Assembly (NCBI RefSeq): GCF_036983985.1
Contig: NZ_JALAHQ010000006.1
Coordinates: 62,001 to 126,000 of the forward strand
Length of the DNA stretch: 64,000 bases
Origin: Alishewanella metallidurans
GTDB lineage: Bacteria; Pseudomonadota; Gammaproteobacteria; Enterobacterales; Alteromonadaceae
Direction: 5' to 3'
The translations under genes and the position numbers were made by a program. A model generated the notes under the pieces. That model was not told the DNA's origin. It did no database searches and saw only the letters and a list, made by a program, of their open reading frames with translations. Shown piece after piece: positions 36,633-46,376 of this stretch (position 1 is the first letter of the stretch; every line of letters starts with the position of its first letter).

Positions 36633-37736
36633 ATGCAATTTACCATTAACAGAGACGCCTTACTTAAACCGTTGCAAATGGTGTCCGGCGCAATTGAACG
36701 TCGTCATACATTACCTATTTTATCTAACGTGCTACTTGAAGTAACCGAAGACACATTATCGTTAACCGGTACTGATTTAGAGGTTGAGCTAGTCGCGACT
36801 ACAGATGCGCTAACAATACAAAGCCCAGGCAGAGTTACGGTGCCTGCCAAAAAGCTGTTAGATATTTGTCGTAGCTTGCCGGAAAGCGCTGATATAAAGG
36901 TGCTATTGCAAGGTGATAATTGTATTTTGAGTTGTGGCAAAACTAAGTTTACTTTGTCGACACTCAGCGCGTCTGAATATCCAAATTTAGAAAGCTGGCA
37001 GGGTGAAGTTGACTTGCAGTTGACCCGAACGCAACTGCGTAAATTGTTAGACGATACGGCTTTTTCTATGGCCAATCAAGACGTGCGTTATTACCTAAAC
37101 GGTTTATTGTTTGAAGTCGATAATGGTGCGGTTAAAGCTGTAGCTACCGATGGCCATCGTTTGGCGTTAAGTGGTCTTGAGTTGCCAGATTTAGTTGCCC
37201 AGCAAAAGCAGATTATTATTCCACGCAAAGGCGTGTTAGAAATTATGCGCTTGTTGGCGAACGATGGCGAGCTTATTACGTTAAGCTTAGGCCAAAACCA
37301 TATTCGTTTAACCGACGCTAACTATGTTTTTAGCAGTAAATTAATTGATGGTCGTTTCCCTGATTATCGTCGGGTTTTGCCACGTAATAGCACTAAGTTA
37401 GTTACCGCGCATCGTAGCGTGCTTAAAGACGCCTGTACTCGCGCTTCTATTTTGTCGAACGAAAAATACCGCGGAGTACGCTTTACGTTGTGTAGCGGCG
37501 AGTTGCAAATTGTGGCAAACAACCCCGAACATGAGCAAGCAGAAGAAATTATTGAAGTTGAATACCAAGGCGATAAGTTAGAAATTGGTTTTAACGTGGG
37601 TTATCTACTTGATGTACTGAATACGCTAACCACCGATCTGGTGTTGCTACATTTAAATGACGCGAACTCTAGCGCGTTAGTCGAAGGTGTAGGTAATGTT
37701 GGCGCATCTTACGTCGTTATGCCAATGCGCTTATAA
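36633..37736 (+). CDS. dnaN: DNA polymerase III sliding clamp (beta)
   Basis: The protein has 367 residues from the ATG at 36633, with AGGG nine bases upstream; a TTG two codons earlier is unlikely. It starts MQFTINRDALLKPLQMVSG and ends in SYVVMPMRL, the clamp's conserved C-terminal peptide. Three clamp domains make up the length. It lies 12 bases after dnaA. Confidence 0.98.
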   Translation: MQFTINRDALLKPLQMVSGAIERRHTLPILSNVLLEVTEDTLSLTGTDLEVELVATTDALTIQSPGRVTVPAKKLLDICRSLPESADIKVLLQGDNCILSCGKTKFTLSTLSASEYPNLESWQGEVDLQLTRTQLRKLLDDTAFSMANQDVRYYLNGLLFEVDNGAVKAVATDGHRLALSGLELPDLVAQQKQIIIPRKGVLEIMRLLANDGELITLSLGQNHIRLTDANYVFSSKLIDGRFPDYRRVLPRNSTKLVTAHRSVLKDACTRASILSNEKYRGVRFTLCSGELQIVANNPEHEQAEEIIEVEYQGDKLEIGFNVGYLLDVLNTLTTDLVLLHLNDANSSALVEGVGNVGASYVVMPMRL

Positions 37737-37741
37737 CACCT

Positions 37742-38866
37742 ATGTCACTGCTGTCTCTTAGCGCTAGCCAGTTTCGTAATTTGACGGCAGTATCGTTGCA
37801 AGCGCATCGCCAGTTTAATTTAATTATTGGCATGAATGGCAGCGGTAAAACCAGTTTATTAGAAGCTATTTACTATTTGGCGCACGGTAGGTCATTTCGT
37901 ACCAGCCGCACGCAGCGCCTGATACAGCATGATGAGAATAGTTTTGTATTGCATGCTAAAGTGTCAGAGCAACAGCAAACGCATAGTTTAGGTTTGCAGC
38001 GTGACAAGCAAGGCGATTTGCTACTAAGACTGAATGGCGCCAATGTAAACAGGCTTGCTGAATTTGCGCAGTTATTACCAGTACAACTAATTACACCCGA
38101 TAGTTTTAGATTGTTTTTTGGCGGACCAAAAGAGCGGCGACAGTTTTTCGATATGGGTTTGTTCCACGTGGAACAAAGTTTTTTTGATAGTTGGTTGCGG
38201 TTTAATAAAGTATTAAAGCAACGTAATGCGTTGCTAAAAACTAGCCGGCAATACGGCAGCCAATTTGAATTTTGGGATCAACAGTTTGCCGAGTTAGCTT
38301 TTGAGCTACAGCAGTTGCGGGCTAAGTATGTTAACCAGTTAGAAGCTGCATTTCGTACTTTAACTGCTGACGCCGAGCAACCACTAATGGCTGAATTAAA
38401 CTTTCAATTGCAACAAGGTTGGCCAGAACGCGTAGCAACTGCTGCGGATTTACAACAGTTGTTGCAGCAAAGTTTTACGCAAGATTACCGAATGGGCTTT
38501 ACCCAATATGGCCCTCAAAAGGCCGATTTAAAAATAAAGAAAGACCAATGGGCTGCAGAAGAAGTGTTATCCCGTGGTCAGTTAAAAGTGTTATTATTTG
38601 CGCTTAAAATTGCGCAAAATAATGTGATACGGGACAGCGGCAGGAAGCAGCCGTTGTTACTGATTGATGATTTAGCGTCGGAATTAGACCAGCAGTCTAC
38701 CCGACAGATATTTAGTTATTTACGCGATATAAACTCTCAGGTTTTTATTACTGCAATTAACGCTGAACAGGTTTCACCATTTATCGACGCCGGGCAACTG
38801 GCGATGTTTCACGTGGAACATGGGCAGCTAACAGCACGGACAGATAACGATGGCCGAACAACATAA
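37742..38866 (+). CDS. recF: DNA replication/repair protein RecF
   Basis: The protein has 374 residues of an SMC-like ABC ATPase with P-loop GMNGSGKT (30-37) and Walker B LLLIDDLASELD. It loads RecA at gaps. Two parS-like palindromes lie in its coding sequence and both are read as FHVE. It begins five bases after the dnaN stop and overlaps the gyrB start by 17 bases. Confidence 0.96.
   Translation: MSLLSLSASQFRNLTAVSLQAHRQFNLIIGMNGSGKTSLLEAIYYLAHGRSFRTSRTQRLIQHDENSFVLHAKVSEQQQTHSLGLQRDKQGDLLLRLNGANVNRLAEFAQLLPVQLITPDSFRLFFGGPKERRQFFDMGLFHVEQSFFDSWLRFNKVLKQRNALLKTSRQYGSQFEFWDQQFAELAFELQQLRAKYVNQLEAAFRTLTADAEQPLMAELNFQLQQGWPERVATAADLQQLLQQSFTQDYRMGFTQYGPQKADLKIKKDQWAAEEVLSRGQLKVLLFALKIAQNNVIRDSGRKQPLLLIDDLASELDQQSTRQIFSYLRDINSQVFITAINAEQVSPFIDAGQLAMFHVEHGQLTARTDNDGRTT
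38160..38175. promoter_or_regulatory. Putative parS centromere site inside recF
   Basis: TGTTCCACGTGGAACA is a perfect 16-bp palindrome and matches TGTTTCACGTGAAACA at 14 of 16 positions, the two differences being symmetrical. Confidence 0.75.
38805..38820 (+). promoter_or_regulatory. Putative parS centromere site near the recF end
   Basis: TGTTTCACGTGGAACA matches the parS consensus at 15 of 16 positions. It lies 45 bases before the end of recF and 30 bases before the gyrB start. Confidence 0.8.
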
Positions 38867-41267
38867 TTACGATTCCTCGAGTATTAAAGTATTAAAAGGA
38901 CTGGATGCAGTTCGTAAAAGACCGGGTATGTACATCGGTGACACTGATGATGGTACAGGCTTGCACCACATGGTGTTTGAAGTGGTTGACAACGCTATCG
39001 ATGAAACGTTAGCTGGCCACTGTACTGACATTTGGGTAACCATTCATAGTGATGGTTCGGTGTCAGTGCGCGATAACGGCCGCGGTATCCCAACCGATAT
39101 GCACGAAGAGGGTGTATCGGCGGCTGAAGTTATTATGACAGTACTGCACGCAGGCGGTAAGTTTGACGACAATTCATACAAAGTGTCAGGTGGTTTGCAC
39201 GGCGTAGGTGTGTCTGTTGTTAACGCGCTGTCTGATAAGCTTGAACTGACTATTCGCCGCAGTGGCAAAGTGCACCAGCAGATTTACCATTTAGGCGTGC
39301 CGCAGATGCCGCTTACTGTCATCGGAGAAACCGAAGACAAGGGTACATCATTGCGTTTCTGGCCAAGCCCAACCGTGTTTAGTGATATTAATTATCACTT
39401 TGAAATTTTGGCTAAACGCTTACGTGAGCTATCATTTTTAAACTCTGGCGTTAGTATTATTCTTAACGACGAGCGTAACGATAGAAAAGACCATTTTAAA
39501 TACGAAGGTGGTATTGAAGCCTTTGTGCAGTATTTAAATCGCAGTAAAACCAGCGTGCATCCAAAAGCGTTTTATTTTACCGACCAGCGTGAAGATGGTA
39601 TTTCGGTTGAAGTTGCGATGCAATGGAACGATAGCTACAGCGAAAACGTGTTCTGCTTTACCAATAATATTCCACAGCGTGACGGTGGTACTCACTTAGC
39701 CGGTTTCCGTGGTGCGTTAACTCGCGTATTAAACACCTATATTGAACAAGAAGGTTACGCCAAAAAAATGAAAGTGCAGGCGTCAGGTGACGATGCGCGT
39801 GAAGGCCTAACTGCGGTAGTAAGTGTTAAAGTTCCTGATCCTAAGTTCAGTTCACAAACTAAAGATAAACTAGTTTCGTCAGAAGTGAGATCAGCAGTTG
39901 AAAGCGTGATGGCAGAGAAGCTTAATGAATATCTGCTAGAAAACCCAGGTGATGCAAAAATAATTGTAGGTAAAATTGTTGATGCGGCGCGCGCGCGTGA
40001 TGCTGCACGTAAAGCACGGGAAATGACTCGCCGTAAAGGTGCGCTTGATATTGCCGGTTTACCTGGCAAGCTAGCGGACTGTCAAGAAAAAGACCCTGCA
40101 TTGTCTGAACTCTATATAGTGGAAGGTGACTCAGCGGGCGGCTCTGCAAAGCAGGGGCGTAACCGCAAGAACCAAGCGATACTGCCGTTAAAAGGTAAAA
40201 TTCTTAACGTTGAAAAAGCCCGTTTTGACAAAATGCTGTCATCACAAGAAGTGGGTACGTTAATTACCGCTTTAGGTTGTGGTATCGGCCGCGAAGAATA
40301 TAACCCAGACAAAACACGGTATCACAGCATTATTTTGATGACGGATGCTGACGTTGACGGTTCACACATTCGTACCTTGCTACTCACGTTCTTTTATCGC
40401 CAAATGCCGGAGTTAATTGAGCGCGGCTATATCTATATTGCTCAACCACCACTGTATAAAGTGAAAAAAGGCAAACAAGAGCAATATATTAAAGACGAAG
40501 CGGCATTAACTGAATATTTAACCACTCTGGCGTTAGATGAAGCGTCATTGCATGTAAACCCAGATGCACCAGGCATTGGCGGTGAAGCATTAGAAAAGTT
40601 AGTGCGTCAATACCACAGAGTGTCAGCAACCATTACTCGCTTAACGCGTAAAATACCGTTTAATTTGTTAAACGAGTTAATTTACGTGCCTGCTTTAGAT
40701 GTGGTTCAAGCTAAAGGTGCCGCCTATAGTGAGCAGTGGGCTAAAACACTGGTTGACCGCTTAGAAGCAAAAGAAGGTGATGGCTCAAGTTATCGCTATG
40801 ACATTCACGAAGACCGTGAGCGTCAGTTATTCTTGCCTAAAGTAATCATTCGTCAGCATGGTATAGACAACGAATACTTATTACATCATGACTTCGTTAC
40901 GTCGCGTGATTATTTAAGCATTGCCGAGTTAGGTGATGAAATTCGTGACTTAATGGAAGCAGATAGCTTTGTGCGCCGCGGTGAAAAAACCAAGCCAGTT
41001 GAAACCTTCCTTGAAGCGTTAGAGTGGTTGATGAGTGAATCTAAGCGTGGTCTTTATATTCAGCGCTACAAAGGTTTGGGTGAAATGAACCCTGAGCAAC
41101 TATGGGAAACCACGATGGATCCGAATACCCGCCGTATGCTGCAGGTTACCATTGAGGATGCCATTGGTGCTGACCAGCTATTTGCAACGCTGATGGGCGA
41201 CCACGTAGAGCCACGCCGCGCCTTTATTGAAGAGAACGCGTTGTACGTCGCCAACTTAGACGTATAG
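38850..41267 (+). CDS. gyrB: DNA gyrase subunit B
   Basis: The protein has 805 residues. It has the GHKL ATPase site (EVVDNAIDETLAG, DNGRGIPTDMH, GGLHGVGVSVVNALS), the TOPRIM domain (YIVEGDSAGGSAKQGRNRK, DADVDGSHIRTLLL), the long insert seen in gammaproteobacterial GyrB, and the C-terminal QRYKGLGEMNPEQLWETTMDP. With GyrA it introduces negative supercoils. Confidence 0.98.
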   Translation: MAEQHNYDSSSIKVLKGLDAVRKRPGMYIGDTDDGTGLHHMVFEVVDNAIDETLAGHCTDIWVTIHSDGSVSVRDNGRGIPTDMHEEGVSAAEVIMTVLHAGGKFDDNSYKVSGGLHGVGVSVVNALSDKLELTIRRSGKVHQQIYHLGVPQMPLTVIGETEDKGTSLRFWPSPTVFSDINYHFEILAKRLRELSFLNSGVSIILNDERNDRKDHFKYEGGIEAFVQYLNRSKTSVHPKAFYFTDQREDGISVEVAMQWNDSYSENVFCFTNNIPQRDGGTHLAGFRGALTRVLNTYIEQEGYAKKMKVQASGDDAREGLTAVVSVKVPDPKFSSQTKDKLVSSEVRSAVESVMAEKLNEYLLENPGDAKIIVGKIVDAARARDAARKAREMTRRKGALDIAGLPGKLADCQEKDPALSELYIVEGDSAGGSAKQGRNRKNQAILPLKGKILNVEKARFDKMLSSQEVGTLITALGCGIGREEYNPDKTRYHSIILMTDADVDGSHIRTLLLTFFYRQMPELIERGYIYIAQPPLYKVKKGKQEQYIKDEAALTEYLTTLALDEASLHVNPDAPGIGGEALEKLVRQYHRVSATITRLTRKIPFNLLNELIYVPALDVVQAKGAAYSEQWAKTLVDRLEAKEGDGSSYRYDIHEDRERQLFLPKVIIRQHGIDNEYLLHHDFVTSRDYLSIAELGDEIRDLMEADSFVRRGEKTKPVETFLEALEWLMSESKRGLYIQRYKGLGEMNPEQLWETTMDPNTRRMLQVTIEDAIGADQLFATLMGDHVEPRRAFIEENALYVANLDV

Positions 41268-41287
41268 TAATAATCAGATAAAACTAC

Positions 41288-41303
41288 AGGGGCTTCGGCC
41301 CCT
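41288..41303 (+). terminator. UUCG hairpin between gyrB and glyQ
   Basis: AGGGGC and GCCCCT pair around a TTCG tetraloop. A T-run is nearly absent (CAGTCATTTT), so it is either a weak terminator or an mRNA-stabilising/processing hairpin. Confidence 0.4.
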
Positions 41304-41329
41304 CAGTCATTTTAGCGAGTTAGAAGCGA

Positions 41330-42238
41330 ATGCATAAATACGATACTAAAACCTTTCAGGGCCTTATTTTAGCCCTGCAAGATTACTGGGCACGTCAAGG
41401 TTGTGTCATTGTGCAGCCGCTCGATTTAGAAGTGGGTGCGGGTACGTTTCATCCCATGACTTTTTTGCGCTCGTTAGGGCCGGAGCCAACCAACGTGGCT
41501 TATGTACAGCCTTGTCGACGACCAACCGATGGCCGCTATGGCGAAAATCCTAACCGATTACAGCACTATTACCAGTTTCAAGTAATCCTGAAACCTTCTC
41601 CCGATAATATGCAGGAATTGTACTTAGGTTCATTACGTGAATTGGGCATAGATACGCTGGTACATGATATTCGTTTTGTCGAAGATAACTGGGAATCACC
41701 AACGCTTGGCGCTTGGGGCTTAGGTTGGGAAGTATGGCTAAACGGTATGGAAGTGACGCAGTTTACTTATTTCCAGCAAGTCGGCGGCTTAGAGTGTCGG
41801 CCAGTAACGGGTGAGATTACCTACGGTTTAGAGCGCCTAGCTATGTATATTCAGAGCGTAGACTCAATTTATGATTTGGTCTGGGCTGACGGTCCGTTGG
41901 GCCGTGTTAGTTATGGCGATGTGTTTCATCAAAACGAAGTTGAGCAATCAACCTATAATTTTGAGCACGCTGATGTCAGCGCATTATTCGCCTCTTTTGA
42001 TCAGTGTGAAAAAGAAAGCCAATATTTAATTGAGCAAGGCTTGCCGTTACCGGCTTATGAAAAAGTAATGAAGGCCTCGCATGCGTTTAACCTATTAGAT
42101 GCACGGCATGCTATTTCGGTAACCGAGCGCCAGCGGTATATTCTACGGGTAAGGGCGCTATCAAAAGCTTGTGCTGAAGCCTATTATGCCTCGCGTGAAA
42201 AGCTCGGCTTTCCTTTATGTCGTAAGCAGGAGGCATAA
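41330..42238 (+). CDS. glyQ: Glycyl-tRNA synthetase alpha subunit
   Basis: The protein has 302 residues of the bacterial alpha2beta2 enzyme: QDYWARQGCVIVQPLDLEVGAGTFHPMTFLRSLGPEP, class II motif 2 region VAYVQPCRRPTDGRYGENPNRLQHYYQFQVI, and GLERLAMYIQ. The stop overlaps the glyS start by one base (TAATG). Confidence 0.98.
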   Translation: MHKYDTKTFQGLILALQDYWARQGCVIVQPLDLEVGAGTFHPMTFLRSLGPEPTNVAYVQPCRRPTDGRYGENPNRLQHYYQFQVILKPSPDNMQELYLGSLRELGIDTLVHDIRFVEDNWESPTLGAWGLGWEVWLNGMEVTQFTYFQQVGGLECRPVTGEITYGLERLAMYIQSVDSIYDLVWADGPLGRVSYGDVFHQNEVEQSTYNFEHADVSALFASFDQCEKESQYLIEQGLPLPAYEKVMKASHAFNLLDARHAISVTERQRYILRVRALSKACAEAYYASREKLGFPLCRKQEA

Positions 42239-44295
42239 TGTCTGCACCAGATTTTTTTGTTGAAATTGGTACTGAAGAGTTACCACCAAAAGCGCTTAGA
42301 ACCTTAGCCACCGCCTTTGCGGATAGCCTGCAAGCTGAACTAGAAAAGTTAGAGCTTAGCCATGCTGATGTACACTGGTACGCGGCACCACGGCGTTTAG
42401 CGGTGCGTATTAATGCATTAGCACCGCAGCAAGCAGATAAAGTAGTTGAGAAGCGCGGACCCGCACTTAGTGCCGCATTTGATGCCAATGGCAATGCAAC
42501 TAAAGCGGCGCAAGGCTGGGCAGCCGGTTGCGGCATTAAGGTTGATCAAGCTGAAAAGTTAGAAACCGATAAAGGTGCGTGGTTACTGCATAAAGCCTTA
42601 GTTAAAGGTGCCAGCGTTGTTAGCTTGTTACCTGAGGTTGTGGCTCAAGCATTAGCCAAGCTGCCCATCGCTAAGCCAATGCGCTGGGGTAGTTCAGACG
42701 CTGAGTTTATTCGCCCTGTACAAACTGTTGTTATGCTTTATGGCAATGATGTGGTGCCTGCCACTATTTTAGGTCGTGCTAGTGGTAACCAAACACATGG
42801 TCATCGCTTTCATGCGCCAGCTAAGTTAACTATTAATAACGCTGATCATTATTTAACTGCATTACGTCAAGCTTACGTCGTTGCCGATTTTGCCGAACGT
42901 AAAGCCTTTATTGCTGAAGGCGTAGAAAAGGCAGCAGCTGAGCACAAGGGTAAAGTTCAAGTAGATGACGCATTGCTTGAAGAAGTTACCGCGCTAGTAG
43001 AGTGGCCAGTGGTGCTAGTGGGTAGTTTTGATGAAAGCTTTCTGCAGGTACCAGCAGAGCCACTAATTTCAACAATGAAAGATAACCAAAAGTATTTTCC
43101 ATTGTTAGATGAGAACGGCAAGTTAATGAATAAATTTATATTTGTGACTAATATTGCCAGTAAAGACCCGCAGCAAATTATTTCTGGTAATGAAAAAGTG
43201 GTGCGACCGCGCTTAGGCGACGCCCAGTTTTTCTTTAATACCGACCGTAAGAAAACGTTGGAGCAACGTTTAGACAGTCTAAAAACGGTTTTATTTCAGC
43301 AGCAGCTGGGTACACTGGCGGAAAAGTCAGAGCGGATCAGCAAAGTTGCTGGTTTTATCGCAGAAAAAATTGGTGCGGATAAGCACTCTGCAGTACGTGC
43401 AGGTTTGTTATCTAAAGCAGATTTAATGACCAATATGGTGGGTGAGTTTCCAGAAGTGCAGGGCATTATGGGAATGCATTACGCCCGGCTAGATGGTGAG
43501 CACGAAGCGGTAGCTTTGGCATTAAATGAGCAGTATATGCCACGCTTTGCGGGCGACCAACTACCAAGTCGGTTAGAAGGTGCAGCTGTTGCTATAGCCG
43601 ATAAGCTAGATACATTAGTGGGTATTTTTGGTATTGGCCAAGCACCGAAAGGTGATAAAGATCCGTTTGCGTTGCGTCGTGCAGCAATAGGTGCACTGCG
43701 GATCATGGTAGAGAAACAGTTACCTTTGGATTTACTTGATATTATAGCCTTTAGCCAGCAAACGTTTGCCGATAAGCTCAGTAATGTTAACGTTGCCGCT
43801 GACGTGCTTGATTTTATGCTAGGCCGTTTCCGTGCTTGGTACGAAGCTGAAGGCTATAGCGTCGATGTAATTCAAGCGGTACTGGCGCGTCGACCAACTG
43901 ATCCGTCTGATTTTGACCGTCGAGTAAAAGCGGTAGCGCAGTTTCGTAAGCTAGATTCTGCACCTGCTTTAGCTGCAGCGAATAAACGTGTAGCAAATAT
44001 TCTCGCGAAAGTAGAGGGCGATATTGCAATAGCAGTAAATCCTAGCTTATTACACGAAGTTGCGGAGCAAGCACTGTACACCGCGATAGTTGCCGAACAA
44101 GCTTACCAAGTTAGCCAACATAGCTATACTGAAGGTCTAATGCACCTAGCATCGATGCGTGATGTTATTGATACCTTCTTCGACCAAGTAATGGTTAATG
44201 CTGATGATGTAGCTGTACGTACAAACCGCTTAGCGTTATTAAAACAGTTACGAGAGCTATTTTTACAAGTGGCAGATATTTCAGTATTGCAGTAG
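42238..44295 (+). CDS. glyS: Glycyl-tRNA synthetase beta subunit
   Basis: The protein has 685 residues, starting with FFVEIGTEELPPKALRTLA and containing RRLAVRI, KPMRWG, and the HD-type domain with DLMTNMVGEFPEVQGIMGMHYAR. The C-terminal DALR-like domain binds tRNA. It is translationally coupled to glyQ. Confidence 0.98.
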   Translation: MSAPDFFVEIGTEELPPKALRTLATAFADSLQAELEKLELSHADVHWYAAPRRLAVRINALAPQQADKVVEKRGPALSAAFDANGNATKAAQGWAAGCGIKVDQAEKLETDKGAWLLHKALVKGASVVSLLPEVVAQALAKLPIAKPMRWGSSDAEFIRPVQTVVMLYGNDVVPATILGRASGNQTHGHRFHAPAKLTINNADHYLTALRQAYVVADFAERKAFIAEGVEKAAAEHKGKVQVDDALLEEVTALVEWPVVLVGSFDESFLQVPAEPLISTMKDNQKYFPLLDENGKLMNKFIFVTNIASKDPQQIISGNEKVVRPRLGDAQFFFNTDRKKTLEQRLDSLKTVLFQQQLGTLAEKSERISKVAGFIAEKIGADKHSAVRAGLLSKADLMTNMVGEFPEVQGIMGMHYARLDGEHEAVALALNEQYMPRFAGDQLPSRLEGAAVAIADKLDTLVGIFGIGQAPKGDKDPFALRRAAIGALRIMVEKQLPLDLLDIIAFSQQTFADKLSNVNVAADVLDFMLGRFRAWYEAEGYSVDVIQAVLARRPTDPSDFDRRVKAVAQFRKLDSAPALAAANKRVANILAKVEGDIAIAVNPSLLHEVAEQALYTAIVAEQAYQVSQHSYTEGLMHLASMRDVIDTFFDQVMVNADDVAVRTNRLALLKQLRELFLQVADISVLQ

Positions 44296-44313
44296 TAATA
44301 GCGGCCCAATAAC

Positions 44314-44342
44314 AAAAAGCCAGCATGATAGCTGGCTTTTTT
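44314..44342. terminator. Bidirectional terminator between glyS and the diguanylate cyclase gene
   Basis: GCCAGC (44319-44324) and GCTGGC (44331-44336) pair around ATGATA with A-run and T-run flanks. Confidence 0.88.
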
Positions 44343-44343
44343 A

Positions 44344-45411
44344 TTAACCTGCAACTTGGTTTCGGCCAGCATTTTTTGCGCTATATAGCATTTTATCGGC
44401 TAACTTAAGTGCTTCGTCGTACTGTTCGGCACTCTCGCAAATGGCGACACCGAAGCTCGCAGTAACTTGATAATGCTTATCTTGTTTTAGCATTTTCTCT
44501 TGGCTAACTTGTTGGCGAATTTTCTCGGCAACATTAAGTGCATCGGTATGATTGGTGTGGGGTAAAATTAATAAAAACTCTTCTCCGCCTATTCGACAGG
44601 CAAAATCTTGTTGTCGAATATTGCGTTTAAATAACATCGAGATCGCTTTTAGCACATCGTCACCGACATTATGACCATAACGATCGTTCAACCGTTTAAA
44701 ATGATCTATATCACACATAATTAGCGCCAGCGGAACAAACAGCTCCGGTTGTTCGGCTAAATTAGGCATTAAGCTAGAGTCGATAAAGCGCCTATTTGCT
44801 AGCAGGGTAAGAGCATCGGTATTAGCTTGCAGCTCTTTGCTTTCTTGCAACTTGTCCATTGCTTGATGGCTACGCTCACGATAAAAATCGTTTATCCAAC
44901 AAACAATGATGACGATAACCAGTGAGGCAATAAAGCGGCTGGCTTCCGCATCTTTATACTGCGCAGGAATTAAGTCGGGAATGTATAACATGACAGCAAG
45001 CGAAGTTAATAATAAAAAGTTAAAAATCAATGCCTTACGAACGCCAAGTAGACCGAATAATATAGCGGGAAAGGGAAAAACCCAATATAAAGCAGTATTG
45101 TTATAGCCACCTTGAAACACTAAGCTTAAAACAAAAAAACCGACTAAAATTGCTTCAACTGCACAGGCTCGGTCAAGGTTGTCGCTAATTTGAAACACGA
45201 TGATGTTAACTAGAAACAATAAGCCAGTGCCAAATAAAATAACCGGTAATAGTATCTCTTCGGCATGGATATTTTTAATGCCGTAGATAAACATCACAAG
45301 ACTTGTTATATAACTGACGAAGGCCAAAATATAGTGGCGCCGACGCGCGTCTATTTTATCAACCTGCTTCTTGTCATGTTTAATTAACTGCGTTTGCAAT
45401 GGAAACTCCAA
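44344..45411 (-). CDS. Membrane-bound diguanylate cyclase
   Basis: The protein has 355 residues. Six or so membrane helices (about residues 27-175) precede a GGDEF domain with the active site GGEEF near residue 273. CDIDHFKRLNDRYGHNVGDDVL and SFGVA are also present. The inhibitory I-site RQQD is five residues before GGEEF, so product feedback is expected. It makes cyclic di-GMP. The membrane part has no recognised sensor motif. Confidence 0.9.
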   Translation of the reverse strand: MEFPLQTQLIKHDKKQVDKIDARRRHYILAFVSYITSLVMFIYGIKNIHAEEILLPVILFGTGLLFLVNIIVFQISDNLDRACAVEAILVGFFVLSLVFQGGYNNTALYWVFPFPAILFGLLGVRKALIFNFLLLTSLAVMLYIPDLIPAQYKDAEASRFIASLVIVIIVCWINDFYRERSHQAMDKLQESKELQANTDALTLLANRRFIDSSLMPNLAEQPELFVPLALIMCDIDHFKRLNDRYGHNVGDDVLKAISMLFKRNIRQQDFACRIGGEEFLLILPHTNHTDALNVAEKIRQQVSQEKMLKQDKHYQVTASFGVAICESAEQYDEALKLADKMLYSAKNAGRNQVAG

Positions 45412-45492
45412 ACCGATAAGCGCACTGTAGATGCTAGCATAAGTATAACAACCTGCTTGTTGAGCAGCTGTCAGACGTGTTGGTTATGTTAT

Positions 45493-46287
45493 TTACTGCT
45501 CTAATAGTCTATATAACAACTGCTTTACCGCTTCTGGTTCAAAGGGTTTATCACACATCGCATTAACGCCACTTTGCGCAATATTAGCAAGGTGCGTATC
45601 GTTTGCTTCGCTGGTTACCATTAGTATTGGGATATGTGATAAGGCGCTATGTTCACGGATAAATTCAGTTAGTTCTCGGCCGTTAACTTCAGGCATATTG
45701 TAATCAGTAACAACTAAGTCAAACATCTGCTGTTGTAGATGTTTGATCGCCTGTTTACCGTCTTCTGCTTCGGTAATATGCTGCATGCCTAGATTATTGA
45801 GTACGCGACGAATATGATTTCGGGCTAGGCGGCTGTCATCTACCACTAACACCCTTATATCGTGTACATCAAACAAGGTTAATTCCAATTCTGCAGGGTT
45901 AAGTAAATCTATTGCTGTATTAAGGGCTTTACCCAGTTGCATCGCGTTAAACGGTTTAGGTAGTATCGCAATAGCGCCTGATTGCTTAAAGGTTTCTAGC
46001 TGTGCTTTACGGCTCTCACTTGATACCAGCATAAACGGGATATCAGCTGTATTGCGATTAGCTTTAAGCTGATGCAGCAGTTGTTCTGCGGTGCCGTCGA
46101 CAAAGTGTAAAGCGCAGGCAATGGCATCAGGTTTATGTTGAGCAATAAGCTTTAGTGCTGTGTTTATACAGTCTGCTTCTGCTACCTGAGTAACGTTTTC
46201 TTCAAGCAGTTTTTTACGAATAATTTTACGTTGTACCTCTGAAGGTTCAATCAGCAAAATATGTAAATCGGCAGGTGATAGTTGCAT
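45493..46287 (-). CDS. Two-receiver response regulator without output domain
   Basis: The protein has 264 residues. The C-terminal receiver is complete: VLVVDDSRLAR acidic pair, phosphate acceptor in VVTDYNMPEVNG, and CDKPF lysine. The N-terminal receiver keeps the fold and the PKPF lysine, but the acidic pair is reduced to IEPSE and the acceptor strand reads AIACALHFVDG, without the aspartate. It is therefore probably a pseudo-receiver used for dimerisation or signal integration. No DNA-binding or enzymatic domain follows. It lies between a diguanylate cyclase and a GAF protein transcribed the same way. Confidence 0.88.
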   Translation of the reverse strand: MQLSPADLHILLIEPSEVQRKIIRKKLLEENVTQVAEADCINTALKLIAQHKPDAIACALHFVDGTAEQLLHQLKANRNTADIPFMLVSSESRKAQLETFKQSGAIAILPKPFNAMQLGKALNTAIDLLNPAELELTLFDVHDIRVLVVDDSRLARNHIRRVLNNLGMQHITEAEDGKQAIKHLQQQMFDLVVTDYNMPEVNGRELTEFIREHSALSHIPILMVTSEANDTHLANIAQSGVNAMCDKPFEPEAVKQLLYRLLEQ

Positions 46288-46376
46288 AACGGCTCCGCAA
46301 CAAAATGAACACTAAATAACACCACAGTAATGGCGGTGGAACTGCAAATAAATCGTCACTATTAAACTTATATATT

